DNA of 64,000 bases. Source: Polluticoccus soli. GTDB lineage: Bacteria > Bacteroidota > Bacteroidia > Chitinophagales > Chitinophagaceae. Positions 24,117-33,844 of the stretch are shown in pieces. Where the stretch lies: the NCBI RefSeq assembly GCF_029269745.1, contig NZ_JARJHT010000001.1, positions 310,001-374,000 on the forward strand, read 5' to 3'. Positions within the stretch are counted from its first letter, which is position 1, and the number at the start of each line of letters is the position of its first letter. The position numbers and the translations under genes were made by a program. The notes beneath the pieces are model-generated. The model made no database searches, was not told the origin of the DNA, and worked only from the letters and a program-made list of their open reading frames with translations.

Positions 24117-24521
24117 ATGGCATTTCTAGACGACCAGCTTACTATTAAACGATCTACACTTCCCGGCGCAGGAAAAGGTTTATTCACAAAGAAGCCCATA
24201 AAAAAGGGCGAGCGGATAACCGAGTATACAGGAAAGGTAACCACATGGAATGATGTAGAGCTGGACGCGGATAACGCCTATATATTTTTCATCAACAAGA
24301 ATCGCGTTATCGATGCCCGCGAAGACACCGGCTTTGGCCGGTATGCTAACGATGCACGTGGATTAAAAAAAGTAAAAGGCATTACTAACAATGGCGCCTA
24401 CATAAACGACAAGAACCGTATTTATATCGACGCGCTGAAAGATATACCTGCCGGTGGCGAGATACTTGTTAGCTATGGCAAGGACTACTGGGACACCATG
24501 CGCGAGAATATGAAGGCCTAA
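24117..24521 (+). CDS. Stand-alone SET-domain protein (134 aa)
   Basis: SET domains transfer methyl groups to lysine side chains. Almost the whole protein is the domain: TLPGAGKGLFTKKPIKKGERITEYTG at the start, then GRYANDARG in the position of the family's N-H motif, and ILVSYGKDYWD at the end. The highly conserved 'RF.NHSC' histidine of eukaryotic enzymes is replaced by ANDARG, which is seen in many bacterial SET proteins. ATG 24117 is chosen over a TTG at 24066. No post-SET Cys cluster. The target is unknown. Its stop overlaps the convergent cytochrome gene by 4 bp. Confidence 0.85.
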   Translation: MAFLDDQLTIKRSTLPGAGKGLFTKKPIKKGERITEYTGKVTTWNDVELDADNAYIFFINKNRVIDAREDTGFGRYANDARGLKKVKGITNNGAYINDKNRIYIDALKDIPAGGEILVSYGKDYWDTMRENMKA

Positions 24522-25450
24522 CGCTGGGCGTCATCCTTTCTCTGTGCGTGGTAATTCACCGGCGGCAGTGTTTTGATGTAAGCATAAATAGCATCAGCTT
24601 CTTTTTCGCTCAACAGGTGAAAAGCCTTCATTGGCGGCCTTAGTTGTTTGCCGTTCTTATCCATGTTTTTCAATACTGCATTACGAAAATCTTCAGCGGT
24701 ATAATTGCCAATGCCGGTTGTCATATCCATTGTAATATTTGAACTGTGGATGTCGCCATCAGGCATTTTAAACTTACGTCCGCCCGCCATATAGCCACGG
24801 GTCTCTTCCGGGTGTTTATGCTTTATAGACATCGGGCCTTTTTTCGAGTGGCACTCATAACATCCGATATTATACACAAGATACCGGCCGTATGCTACTG
24901 CATCACTGGGATCTTCGCCCGACACAGAAGCCTGGAATGGAATTGGCTTGGGTAATAATATCGAGCCCATATGGCCAATTAAATTCAGATTTGTCAAGCC
25001 AGCAACAGCGTCGTGTGCCTGCACCGCCTCATCTGTAGAATGCAGGTAGGCATACATAGCGCTGATATCGGCATCAGACATATAAGGGCGTGGCATGTAA
25101 GGTATGTAATGTCCGTTCCTGGCAACACCCGTGCGCATCAGGTAAGCAAACTCACGCTCATTGTAAGGCGTCATCTTACTATGGGTAGTACTCTGCGTAA
25201 GATTGGCCGTATACACCTTGCCGGCAATGCCAGGTGTGCTCATAAACTGCCGGCCGCTCAGTTTGCCGGTATTGGGGTCTAAGTGACAACCGGCGCACGA
25301 GCTTAACACCAGCATTTTGCCCCGCTCAACCGAAGCGTTTGGAGTTGGAACGTAAGCATTGTACGTTGGCGTATAGTAAGTTTTACAACTACCAAAAACA
25401 AAAAGTGTAACAAGCAGGTAGCTAAAAAAACTATGCAGGCGGATTTTCAT
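24518..25450 (-). CDS. Diheme cytochrome c lipoprotein (310 aa)
   Basis: ATG 25450 gives a lipoprotein signal ending VFGSC; longer in-frame starts up to 25543 lack signal features. Two class I cytochrome c domains: heme 1 CAGCH (residues ~53-57) and heme 2 CYECH (~195). Conserved Met-containing segments follow each (YMPRPYMSDADISAMYAYL; MPDGDI, then PPMKAFHLLSEKEADAIYAYI). It resembles the cytochrome subunits of periplasmic alcohol/aldehyde or gluconate-type dehydrogenases, but no dehydrogenase gene is adjacent, so its electron donor is unknown. Confidence 0.88.
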   Translation of the reverse strand: MKIRLHSFFSYLLVTLFVFGSCKTYYTPTYNAYVPTPNASVERGKMLVLSSCAGCHLDPNTGKLSGRQFMSTPGIAGKVYTANLTQSTTHSKMTPYNEREFAYLMRTGVARNGHYIPYMPRPYMSDADISAMYAYLHSTDEAVQAHDAVAGLTNLNLIGHMGSILLPKPIPFQASVSGEDPSDAVAYGRYLVYNIGCYECHSKKGPMSIKHKHPEETRGYMAGGRKFKMPDGDIHSSNITMDMTTGIGNYTAEDFRNAVLKNMDKNGKQLRPPMKAFHLLSEKEADAIYAYIKTLPPVNYHAQRKDDAQR

Positions 25451-25515
25451 ATTGTAAGCATTGAATGAACAAACCCGCAAATAAAGCATGCCACCCAACC
25501 GCCTGATCTTCACTA

Positions 25516-26619
25516 TCAAAACAATTCCAACTGTCCCGACCATCCTTTTTTCCCCGAACGTTGATCTTCCCTGAAACCGGAGAGCGAAATACCAAGTAAA
25601 CGAATCTTATCTTTCTCAGGATCAGTGGCTATGAGTAATTCCTGGGCTGTTTGAAGTATCGTTCCTACATCGTCGACAGGATGAATGATAGACCGGCTGC
25701 GCGTGATCTGCCTGAAATCGCTGTACTTGATCTTAAGGGTAATAGTGCGTCCTTTCAGCTTGTGTTTACGCAGGCGCTCCTGTACTTTTTCAGCCAGCTT
25801 GATGAGCTCCTCATTCATCTCATCGAGTTTTGTGAGATCATAAGGAAAGGTGTCTTCAGCGCCAACAGATTTTGTTTCGCTATGCGGCTCAACCTCGCGA
25901 TTATCTATCCCTCGAACGATCCTATAATAGAACCGACCTGACTTACCGAACAACCGGACCAGTTCTTCTTCACTGAGCTTTTTAAGGTCGGCCCCTGTAT
26001 GCAGCCCCATCTTTTTCATCTTACCGGCAGTAACCTGCCCTACTCCATGGAATTTTTCAACCGGCAGTTGTTCCATAAATGTCTCGATAGAAGAAGGCCC
26101 AATGAAGGTGAGACCGTCAGGTTTATTCATATCGGACGCGATCTTGGCTACAAACTTGCTGATAGATACACCAGCTGAGGCTGTTAGCTGCAACTCATCT
26201 TTTATGGCTTGTTTGATCTGCTTTGCGATCTCTATAGCAGAGCCAATATTCTGCTTATCCTCGCTCACATCGAGGTAAGCCTCATCCAGCGAAAGTGGTT
26301 CTATGATATCAGTATACCGACGAAAGATAGAGCGGATGTGTTGCGACACCTCCTTGTAAACAGCAAAACGGGGATAGACAAATATGGCGTGGGGACATAG
26401 TTGCTGGGCGCGCTTGGAGGGCATTGCAGACCGTATACCAAACTTCCGTGCTTCATAGCTGGCGGTTGCTACTACGCCGCCCCTGCCTTCCGGGGAGCCA
26501 CCCACCACTATCGGCTTACCCCTGTATTCCGGGTTATCACGCTGCTCGACAGATGCATAAAACGCATCCATATCAATATGAATGATCTTGCGTACCGGCT
26601 TAATATCGTCACTCTCCAT
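25516..26619 (-). CDS. dinB: DNA polymerase IV (Y-family translesion polymerase, 367 aa)
   Basis: An error-prone polymerase that copies damaged templates. Catalytic carboxylates lie in IHIDMDAFYASVEQ (near residue 17) and PLSLDEAYLDV (~108-118). Palm, thumb with helix-hairpin-helix (FHGVGQVTAGKMKKMGL) and little-finger domain (from ~250, including GRTITLKIKYSDFRQITRS) are all present. The C-terminus ends QLELF, a canonical sliding-clamp binding motif. Length is normal for DinB. It is divergent from the radical SAM gene, with 86 bp between starts, and no SOS-box-like palindrome was recognised there. Confidence 0.95.
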   Translation of the reverse strand: MESDDIKPVRKIIHIDMDAFYASVEQRDNPEYRGKPIVVGGSPEGRGGVVATASYEARKFGIRSAMPSKRAQQLCPHAIFVYPRFAVYKEVSQHIRSIFRRYTDIIEPLSLDEAYLDVSEDKQNIGSAIEIAKQIKQAIKDELQLTASAGVSISKFVAKIASDMNKPDGLTFIGPSSIETFMEQLPVEKFHGVGQVTAGKMKKMGLHTGADLKKLSEEELVRLFGKSGRFYYRIVRGIDNREVEPHSETKSVGAEDTFPYDLTKLDEMNEELIKLAEKVQERLRKHKLKGRTITLKIKYSDFRQITRSRSIIHPVDDVGTILQTAQELLIATDPEKDKIRLLGISLSGFREDQRSGKKGWSGQLELF

Positions 26620-26705
26620 ACGGCGTTGAAAGTTAAGTTTTTCCCTGCTTTCAAATCCGCGTCATTTCAGTATTTAGCGGTATTTTTGCATGAAATCGCC
26701 CGATT

Positions 26706-28907
26706 TTGAGCGCTACCGTTTTTTTATTTACTCCTCCGTTCACACAGCTTAATACCCCCTACCCGGCTACGGCCTACCTGAAAGGTTTTTTGAATACTAA
26801 AAACATCAGCGCTGTACAGGCCGATCTCGGTATTGACGTGACGCTCGCTTTATTTTCGAAGCAGGGATTGGAAAACCTGTTTGCCCACATCAGCAGTCAG
26901 GATCAGCCTGAATTGAGCGAAAATACTAAGCGTATCATTGCGCTAAGGAGTGAGTATATAAGAACGATAGATGCTGCGATCCAGTTCCTGCAAGGTAAAA
27001 ACCCGACGCTGGCGCCACTGATCGTCCAACGCAATTTTTTACCTGAGGCTTCGCGGTTTGAGCAAGCCGAGGACCTGCAATGGGCTTTTGGCAGCATGGG
27101 CAATCAGGACAAAGCCAAATACCTGGCCACGATGTACCTGGAAGACCTGTCTGACCTAATAAAAGAATGTGTCGACCCTTATTTTGGTTTCAGCAGGTAT
27201 GCGGAGCGACTAGGCAGATCGGCCAACAGTTTTGACGAATTGTATGGCATCCTGCAACAGGATCTCACTTATATCGACAGGCTAACTATCGACGTATTGC
27301 AAAGGGATATTAAAGCAGTGCAACCGAAACTGGTGGCCATGTCCGTTCCCTTCCCCGGTAACTTGTATGCAGCTTTCCGTTGCGCGCAATGGCTAAAACA
27401 ACACCATCCCGAGATCAAAGTGGCTATGGGAGGTGGTTTCCCGAATACGGAATTACGTTCGCTGTCGGACCAACGGGTCTTTGAGTTTTTTGACTTCATT
27501 ACACTGGACGATGGTGAAGCACCGCTGGAAAACCTGGTTCATCATATACTTGGACAGCTCCCGACGGATCAACTGAAGCGAACCTTCACACTGGTGAATG
27601 GTGTCGTCACGTACGTCAACAATTCGGGGTGCAAAGATTACCCGCAAACTGAAACTGGCACACCAGAATACAGCGGATTACCACTCGATAAATACATCTC
27701 GGCCATCGAAGTAGCCAATCCCATGCATAGTTTGTGGAGTGATGGCAGGTGGAACAAGCTGACCATGGCGCATGGCTGTTATTGGGGCAAATGCACCTTT
27801 TGCGATATATCGCTCGATTACATAGCCCTGTATGAGCCAATAGCGGCACAGCTGCTTTGCGACCGTATGGAACAGATCATTGCACAAACAGGCAATACAG
27901 GATTTCATTTTGTGGACGAAGCAGCGCCTCCCGCGCTGATGCGCGCACTGGCACTGGAGATCATAAAAAGAAAGCTGGTAGTGAGCTGGTGGACGAATAT
28001 CCGCTTTGAAAAGAGCTTTACCCGCGACCTGTGCATGCTTTTGAAAGCATCGGGCTGTATCGCAGTTTCGGGTGGGCTGGAAGTTGCATCCGACCGACTA
28101 CTGGCTCTGATCCAAAAAGGTATTACAGTTGCGCAGGTAGCCAGGGTAAACAAACACTTCACCGAGGCTGGCATCATGGTACATGCTTACCTGATGTATG
28201 GCTTCCCTACGCAAACCGCCCAGGAAACCATCGATTCGTTGGACATGGTGCGACAGATGTTCCATGCGGGCATTTTGCAATCAGCTTTCTGGCATCAATT
28301 CGCTATGACCGCGCACAGCCCTGTTGGACTGGCGCCGGAAAAATTCGGGGTAAAAAAGAAAACCGAACTTGTAGGCACCTTCGCCAACAACGATATTGAA
28401 CACGTAGACCCGACAGGGGCAGAGCATGACAGCTTTAGCTACGGCCTGAAGAAATCGCTGTTCAATTACATGCACGGTCTTCAGTTCGATCAGCCACTGC
28501 ATAAATGGTTCGATTTTAAAACGCCCAAACCGACCGTTGCTCCCAATTATATACTCGATGCGCTGAATGAAGGCGAGCACACCGCCAATAAACCAACCGC
28601 AAAAGTTGTGTGGCTAGGCGAACTTCCACATGTGGAAACAGTCATCAAATCGAAAAAAGGAAGCCAATGGGAAATGACTGCACTAACCTTTTACAACAAC
28701 AAGGAGACACTGACCATCAAAGTTGATAAAGAGGAAGGTTTGTGGCTGGCTAGAATGTTACCACAGCTTTCGGTAAACAATGCTAAAATGCTGACCCTGC
28801 AGGAAGTAAAAGCCAGTTACGAAGCAACAGGATTGGAAGATTTTGAACTGTTTTGGGACAACAAACCCGTAAACGGGCTATACGCATTCGGACTGCTGCA
28901 CCTATAA
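26706..28907 (+). CDS. B12-binding-domain radical SAM protein (733 aa)
   Basis: Residues ~1-290 hold the cobalamin-binding-type Rossmann domain (VFLFTPPFTQLNTPYPATAYL, KLVAMSVPFPGNLYAAFRCAQWLKQ, IKVAMGGGFPN). Residues ~350-560 form the radical SAM barrel with the 4Fe-4S ligands in HGCYWGKCTFCD (spacing CX4CX2C). A C-terminal domain of about 130 residues has no clear relatives known to me. The start appears to be TTG 26706: the family-like sequence begins immediately and no in-frame ATG precedes it (the ATG at 26690 is out of frame). TATTTTTG at 26681-26688 fits a -7 element. The reaction is unknown; monocistronic, with a terminator. Confidence 0.85.
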   Translation: MSATVFLFTPPFTQLNTPYPATAYLKGFLNTKNISAVQADLGIDVTLALFSKQGLENLFAHISSQDQPELSENTKRIIALRSEYIRTIDAAIQFLQGKNPTLAPLIVQRNFLPEASRFEQAEDLQWAFGSMGNQDKAKYLATMYLEDLSDLIKECVDPYFGFSRYAERLGRSANSFDELYGILQQDLTYIDRLTIDVLQRDIKAVQPKLVAMSVPFPGNLYAAFRCAQWLKQHHPEIKVAMGGGFPNTELRSLSDQRVFEFFDFITLDDGEAPLENLVHHILGQLPTDQLKRTFTLVNGVVTYVNNSGCKDYPQTETGTPEYSGLPLDKYISAIEVANPMHSLWSDGRWNKLTMAHGCYWGKCTFCDISLDYIALYEPIAAQLLCDRMEQIIAQTGNTGFHFVDEAAPPALMRALALEIIKRKLVVSWWTNIRFEKSFTRDLCMLLKASGCIAVSGGLEVASDRLLALIQKGITVAQVARVNKHFTEAGIMVHAYLMYGFPTQTAQETIDSLDMVRQMFHAGILQSAFWHQFAMTAHSPVGLAPEKFGVKKKTELVGTFANNDIEHVDPTGAEHDSFSYGLKKSLFNYMHGLQFDQPLHKWFDFKTPKPTVAPNYILDALNEGEHTANKPTAKVVWLGELPHVETVIKSKKGSQWEMTALTFYNNKETLTIKVDKEEGLWLARMLPQLSVNNAKMLTLQEVKASYEATGLEDFELFWDNKPVNGLYAFGLLHL

Positions 28908-28912
28908 AACAA

Positions 28913-28936
28913 ACACCTGCCACAATGGGCAGGTGT
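28913..28936. terminator. Bidirectional hairpin between the radical SAM gene and the 28959 lipoprotein gene
   Basis: ACACCTGCC / GGCAGGTGT, a perfect 9-bp stem with a six-base loop, lies in the 51-bp gap between two convergent genes. The T-tracts are weak, but the position suits a shared terminator. Confidence 0.65.
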
Positions 28937-28958
28937 CTCACATAATATTGTCAGGTAA

Positions 28959-29231
28959 TTATTTATTCTCTTCGTCGGGCAGTTGGTTGCAATGCGTGTC
29001 GCTGTATTGTACACCATTCAGTTCACGTGCCTGGTAGCGAGACTCCCATTGGCGCAACTCCTCTTCTGTCATGTCGCATTGCTTAACGCTGTCTGCTACT
29101 ACCGTTGTTTGCAACAATTTAGGATCTGTAGTTGTTTTCGTGAACCCGCACATATAACAGTGACGCACTTCTTTCTTCTCACACGAGGCGAAACAAATAG
29201 CAATAAGGGCGATCGCATACAGTTTTTTCAT
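28959..29231 (-). CDS. Small hypothetical lipoprotein (90 aa)
   Basis: MKKLYAIALIAICFASC is a clear lipoprotein signal, with Cys17 the attachment site; an ATG two codons upstream (29237) is equally usable. The mature part is short and Glu/Gln-rich and carries a CYMCGF motif near its start plus two further Cys, which could form disulfides or bind metal. Similar short Cys-containing lipoproteins are common in Bacteroidota without a known role. No operon partner. Confidence 0.75.
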   Translation of the reverse strand: MKKLYAIALIAICFASCEKKEVRHCYMCGFTKTTTDPKLLQTTVVADSVKQCDMTEEELRQWESRYQARELNGVQYSDTHCNQLPDEENK

Positions 29232-29395
29232 TGACATCTTATTTTCGAAAAACCAAGATAAGAAAAGATATTGACATTTCTAAGTAGCAGAATAATAATA
29301 GTTTTTACGTTAATAGCTGGTCAATTATATGATTAAATACCCTATATTTATCACCCCAACGATCTCAGAACGAAATTTTATTAAAACTGCATTCA

Positions 29396-32300
29396 ATGCG
29401 TCAGCTTGTCTTAACCCTAGTTGTGCTACTATCGTTACTAGCACTGTCTCAAAAAGCATCAGCATCACACGCCGCAGGTGGCGAACTTATTTACGAATGG
29501 ATCGCAGATTCTACCTATCGGGTCATATTCAAATTCTACCGCGACTGTGGGGGGTCAACAGAACCAACTACACAAGTTCTTTGCTACAGGAACATGTGTA
29601 CCAACCAGACGTACCAAACCAACATGGACAAGCTGGCTGTTTTGCCAGGTGGCGTGGCTAATGGCACCCCGGTAGCAACCGGTTGTGCCGGATACTCTAC
29701 AGAATGCCAAAATATTTCTTCCACCATCCCTGGCTACAGGGAATGGTGGTATGTAGATACCGTAACGCTTCCTTCAAGGTGTACCAACTGGAGATTTTCT
29801 ACCTACCTGAACGCCCGCAACACATCATCGAATGTGGTAGGCACGCCCAATTTTTATGCAGAAGCCACGCTGAATAATGTCGTAGCTCAAGGCAACAGTT
29901 CTCCATACTTTTCGGTAAAGCCAGTGCCGTATGTGTGTATCAACCAGGCCTACTCTTACAATAACGGCGCGGTGGATATTAACGGCGATTCTCTTGTATT
30001 TGAAAGCCAGGTACCTCAAACCAATGGAGCGTGCAATACGAATCCTACCAACTGCACCTTCGTTTCTAAAACCCCCGCACTAACATTGCCATCCAACCCA
30101 TTCCAGACAAATAACAGTTTTGCGCTAAACGCCAATACCGGCGCTATGAACTTCACACCTACTGAACAGGGCGCACAAACAGTATCTATGAAGGTAAAGG
30201 AATACCGTAATGGTGTACTGATCGGCACAGTAATGCGCGATATACAGGTACAGGTGCTTAACTGTACCAATACTCCTCCAACCGTCACACCGGCCACATC
30301 TACATTCGTAAATGCCAGCTGGGTCAACAACCAGGTACAGGCTTGTGCGACTACAACGTTCAGCTTCTGCTATGACGCAAAATCTACCGCTGTTGGAGCA
30401 AAACTTATTGCCCAGGACAACCATACTGCTGCAACCCCCGGAGCTACCGTAACCTATTCCAATCAGCTGGGCGACTCCGTGCGCGGATGTTTTTCATGGA
30501 CGCCGTCGGCAGTAGATACGGGCTTAAAAATATTCACGGTTACAGTAAAGGATACGACGTGTGCACCTCCGGGTATCATGTTCACCCAAACTTTTACCAT
30601 ACCTATCTACGTATGGCCTGCTACGCAGGCATCTAAAGATACAACTATCTGCTACGGCGATCATGCAACGCTTGATGTAAATGGCGGCAGCGGATTTACA
30701 TGGACCGTATTGCCAGGTGGCTCACCGATAACATCGCTCACTTGCACAGGCTGCAAAAATCCGCAGGCAACTCCGACAGTTACTACATCGTATGTTGTTA
30801 CTTCTACCATTCCAAGCCCCTGCATCAACCGCGATACAGTTGTTGTAACGGTCAACAATCCAACCGCGCCCTCAGCACTAACTAATTCCCCCGTTTGCCC
30901 GGACTCTACACTCAAACTGAGTGCGACTACCGTTTTGGGCGCATCGGGTTATGACTGGAATGGGCCAAACAGCTTTTCATCCAACCTGCAAAATCCGGTT
31001 ATTACCAATGCCCAGATAATCCATTCAGGTATATACGGCGTTCGGTCTATTGTAAACGGATGCTATTCACAATACGCATATGTTGTAGCCACGGTTGGCT
31101 ATCCGCAAACTCCTACCCCTAGCAGCAATAGCCCGGTATGTGAAGGCGGAACGCTTAATCTTACTGCATCTACAGTAAGTGGCGCCACATACACATGGAC
31201 TGGTCCAAACAGCTTTACTTCTGCCGCTCAAAACCCGTCGATCACAAACGTTGCCCCCGTAAATAGTGGTTACTACAAAATAACTTCAACAGCGTATGGT
31301 TGTACCTCATTGCCTGATAGTACTCTTGTAGTGATCAATCCTCTACCTGTTGCACCAACGGTAGCTAATATTACCCACTGCCAGGATATAGCTGCACCAC
31401 CTCTTACAGCAACTGGCAGCGGCCTGTTATGGTATACCACAGCGACCGGGGGTACAGGAAGTGCAACTGCAATTACACCTTCAACTTCGACTCCTGGCAC
31501 GACCACCTACTGGGTAAGCCAGACAGTTAACGGCTGCGAAGGGCCTCGTGCTTCTATTGCGGTAACCATACTTCCCAAGCCTGTTCCGCCAACTGCAACT
31601 ATATCTTACCAATACTGCCAGTTTGCAACGGCGACACAACTGACCGCCACAGGCAGTTCATTAAAGTGGTATACGGCCGCTATAGGCGGCACAGGTAATG
31701 TTACGGCTCCAACACCAACCACAGCCTCAGGTGGCAGCACCAGCTGGTATGTAACGCAAACCGGCAGCAACGGATGTGAGAGCGACAGGCTGCCTATAAC
31801 AGTCGTTGTCGTACCGCTTTCCAGTCCCCCAACTGTAACCACAGCCAACTATTGCCAGTACCTTCCTGCAACTCCGGACATCAGTACAATGGTGAGCGGA
31901 GGCAATATACTGTGGTATACAGGCGCTACCGGCGGCACAGGAAGCCCCACTGCACCAACAGTCAGTACATCTTCAGCCACTACATACACCTACTATGTAA
32001 CACAGAATATCAATACCTGCGAAAGCCAGCGTGTGCCCATCAATGCAATTGTGCATCCAAAACCCCTGCTGCCCGTGCCAACCAGCGTAGTATATTGCCA
32101 ATTCGATATAGCCAATCCCCTTGTAGCTGTAGGAACCAATTTGCTATGGTATACGACGCCAACAGGCGGTACAGGGTCCGCAACAACGCCAATCCCATCC
32201 ACTAATACGGCAGGTACCTTCAACTGGTATGTAAGCCAGACCGCTAACGGATGCGAAAGCGACCGCGCTCAAGTTGTGGTTACCGTTAAACCACAACCGG

Positions 32301-33787
32301 CACCACCACTTGTTGCCAGCAATATAGACTATTGCCAGTTTGATATACCTGCTGCGATACTGGCTACAGGTCAAAACGTTGTTTGGTATGCCACTGCCAC
32401 AGGCGGTACAGCCAATACCACAGTACCAACGCCAACGACAGGCGCCCCTGGCGTTACCACTTACTACTTCACGCAAACAGTAAATGGTTGTGAAAGCAAC
32501 CGAAAGGCTGCAGTAGTCATAGTAAAAGCTAAACCAGTTCCACCGGTGGTGGTTTCACCAATAGAGTTATGCTACAAAACAACACCTCCACCACTAACTG
32601 CCACCGGTGCTAACCTTGAATGGTTCAGCGCAGCCACTGGTGGAACACAGTTCCCTACGGCCCCGGTTCCGTCCACTGCCGCGATCGGAACTTCCAGTTA
32701 CTACGTATCGCAAATGGTAGATGGTTGCCGTAGCGATCGTTCGGAGATCATAGTAAAAGTTGATTCGGTTGTTGGCGCTACGCTTGCATTAAGTAAAGAG
32801 CCTTTATGCCAGTACGATTCACTGGAGGCAACATATAGCGGCGTTATTGCTCCAGTCGATGGCAATTTCACCTGGTCGTTTGATGGAGGTAAGGTGCTTT
32901 CAGGTAAACACGCAGGCCCGTATAAAATTTCGTGGAATGAAGCCGGCAAAAAGACTGTAATGGTTATTGCAACAATACCGGGCTGCCGCGGGGTTGGAAT
33001 TAAGGAGCTGACTGTACTGCCGGCACCGCCTGCTACTTTTAACTTGCCTGCCGAATTTTGTGTAGGACAGGAATTCCAGCTGGAGGCTACAGACAGCAAG
33101 CTAGCGACGTACACCTGGCAATTGGCGCCAGCTGAAACTATAAGTGGTAAAGACGGAAGGCTGGTAGTGAAATGGAATGTACCGGGCAGGTACGTAGTAG
33201 GCCTCAATACCGTATCACAAGATGGCTGCGCTTCTTTGCCCGTGAATGACACCATTGTGATCAGGGAACAGCCGATAGCCGAGATCGTACAGGTTAGCAG
33301 CAACAACATTTGTGTTGGAGATACGGTCTCTCTCACCGGCCGACATATTGAAAGCTATACTTACAAATGGACACCGGCAGAATTATTTGACAACAGCGAA
33401 ACCATTCGTTCGACAGCCACGCTGCATAAGAGCGCCATGCTTGTATTGACGGTTACCGACACAATTGGCTGCCGTGCCAATGACAGTGCTTACATCAACG
33501 CCCAGCTATGCTGCGACTTGTATATGCCTAATGCCTTCTCTCCTAACGGCGACGGCAAAAACGATGTATTCAGGGTACTAACGCCAGGACATAACGAGCT
33601 GGTAACATTTTTGATCAAAAACAGGTTTGGTGAGACCGTGTTTTTTACCAGCGACGTAAACAAAGGATGGGATGGTATCTATATGGGCGAACCTCAGGAT
33701 GTAGGTACCTATTTTTATTACCTGCAATACAAATGTGCAGATGCAAGCATACACGATAAAAAAGGAGACGTTGTACTGGTAAGGTAA
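29396..33787 (+). CDS. Giant T9SS-secreted surface protein with six tandem modules (1463 aa)
   Basis: After a signal peptide (LLALSQKASA) the protein starts SHAAGGELIYEWIADSTYRV, an N-terminal domain common in gliding-type Bacteroidota surface proteins. Ig-like domains rich in Thr and Pro follow. Residues ~648-1122 hold six tandem modules of about 79 residues, each with YCQ near the start, LLWYTTATGGTGSAT in the middle and TVNGCESDR near the end. Two PKD-like domains come next. The C-terminus (NAFSPNGDGKNDVFRV ... GTYFYYLQYKC) is a CHU_C/gliding-motility-associated sorting domain. It is exported by the type IX system and probably acts in adhesion or surface interaction. Confidence 0.9.
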   Translation: MRQLVLTLVVLLSLLALSQKASASHAAGGELIYEWIADSTYRVIFKFYRDCGGSTEPTTQVLCYRNMCTNQTYQTNMDKLAVLPGGVANGTPVATGCAGYSTECQNISSTIPGYREWWYVDTVTLPSRCTNWRFSTYLNARNTSSNVVGTPNFYAEATLNNVVAQGNSSPYFSVKPVPYVCINQAYSYNNGAVDINGDSLVFESQVPQTNGACNTNPTNCTFVSKTPALTLPSNPFQTNNSFALNANTGAMNFTPTEQGAQTVSMKVKEYRNGVLIGTVMRDIQVQVLNCTNTPPTVTPATSTFVNASWVNNQVQACATTTFSFCYDAKSTAVGAKLIAQDNHTAATPGATVTYSNQLGDSVRGCFSWTPSAVDTGLKIFTVTVKDTTCAPPGIMFTQTFTIPIYVWPATQASKDTTICYGDHATLDVNGGSGFTWTVLPGGSPITSLTCTGCKNPQATPTVTTSYVVTSTIPSPCINRDTVVVTVNNPTAPSALTNSPVCPDSTLKLSATTVLGASGYDWNGPNSFSSNLQNPVITNAQIIHSGIYGVRSIVNGCYSQYAYVVATVGYPQTPTPSSNSPVCEGGTLNLTASTVSGATYTWTGPNSFTSAAQNPSITNVAPVNSGYYKITSTAYGCTSLPDSTLVVINPLPVAPTVANITHCQDIAAPPLTATGSGLLWYTTATGGTGSATAITPSTSTPGTTTYWVSQTVNGCEGPRASIAVTILPKPVPPTATISYQYCQFATATQLTATGSSLKWYTAAIGGTGNVTAPTPTTASGGSTSWYVTQTGSNGCESDRLPITVVVVPLSSPPTVTTANYCQYLPATPDISTMVSGGNILWYTGATGGTGSPTAPTVSTSSATTYTYYVTQNINTCESQRVPINAIVHPKPLLPVPTSVVYCQFDIANPLVAVGTNLLWYTTPTGGTGSATTPIPSTNTAGTFNWYVSQTANGCESDRAQVVVTVKPQPAPPLVASNIDYCQFDIPAAILATGQNVVWYATATGGTANTTVPTPTTGAPGVTTYYFTQTVNGCESNRKAAVVIVKAKPVPPVVVSPIELCYKTTPPPLTATGANLEWFSAATGGTQFPTAPVPSTAAIGTSSYYVSQMVDGCRSDRSEIIVKVDSVVGATLALSKEPLCQYDSLEATYSGVIAPVDGNFTWSFDGGKVLSGKHAGPYKISWNEAGKKTVMVIATIPGCRGVGIKELTVLPAPPATFNLPAEFCVGQEFQLEATDSKLATYTWQLAPAETISGKDGRLVVKWNVPGRYVVGLNTVSQDGCASLPVNDTIVIREQPIAEIVQVSSNNICVGDTVSLTGRHIESYTYKWTPAELFDNSETIRSTATLHKSAMLVLTVTDTIGCRANDSAYINAQLCCDLYMPNAFSPNGDGKNDVFRVLTPGHNELVTFLIKNRFGETVFFTSDVNKGWDGIYMGEPQDVGTYFYYLQYKCADASIHDKKGDVVLVR

Positions 33788-33844
33788 ATAAAGCACAGCC
33801 CGGCTGGCATCATTCTTATAGGAATGTATATGTATCATAGCGTT

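Noticed and set aside
32701-33336. A 211-codon minus-strand frame
   Set aside because: Antisense to the giant surface protein and Ser/Thr/Pro-rich only because the sense strand is; no start context or family.
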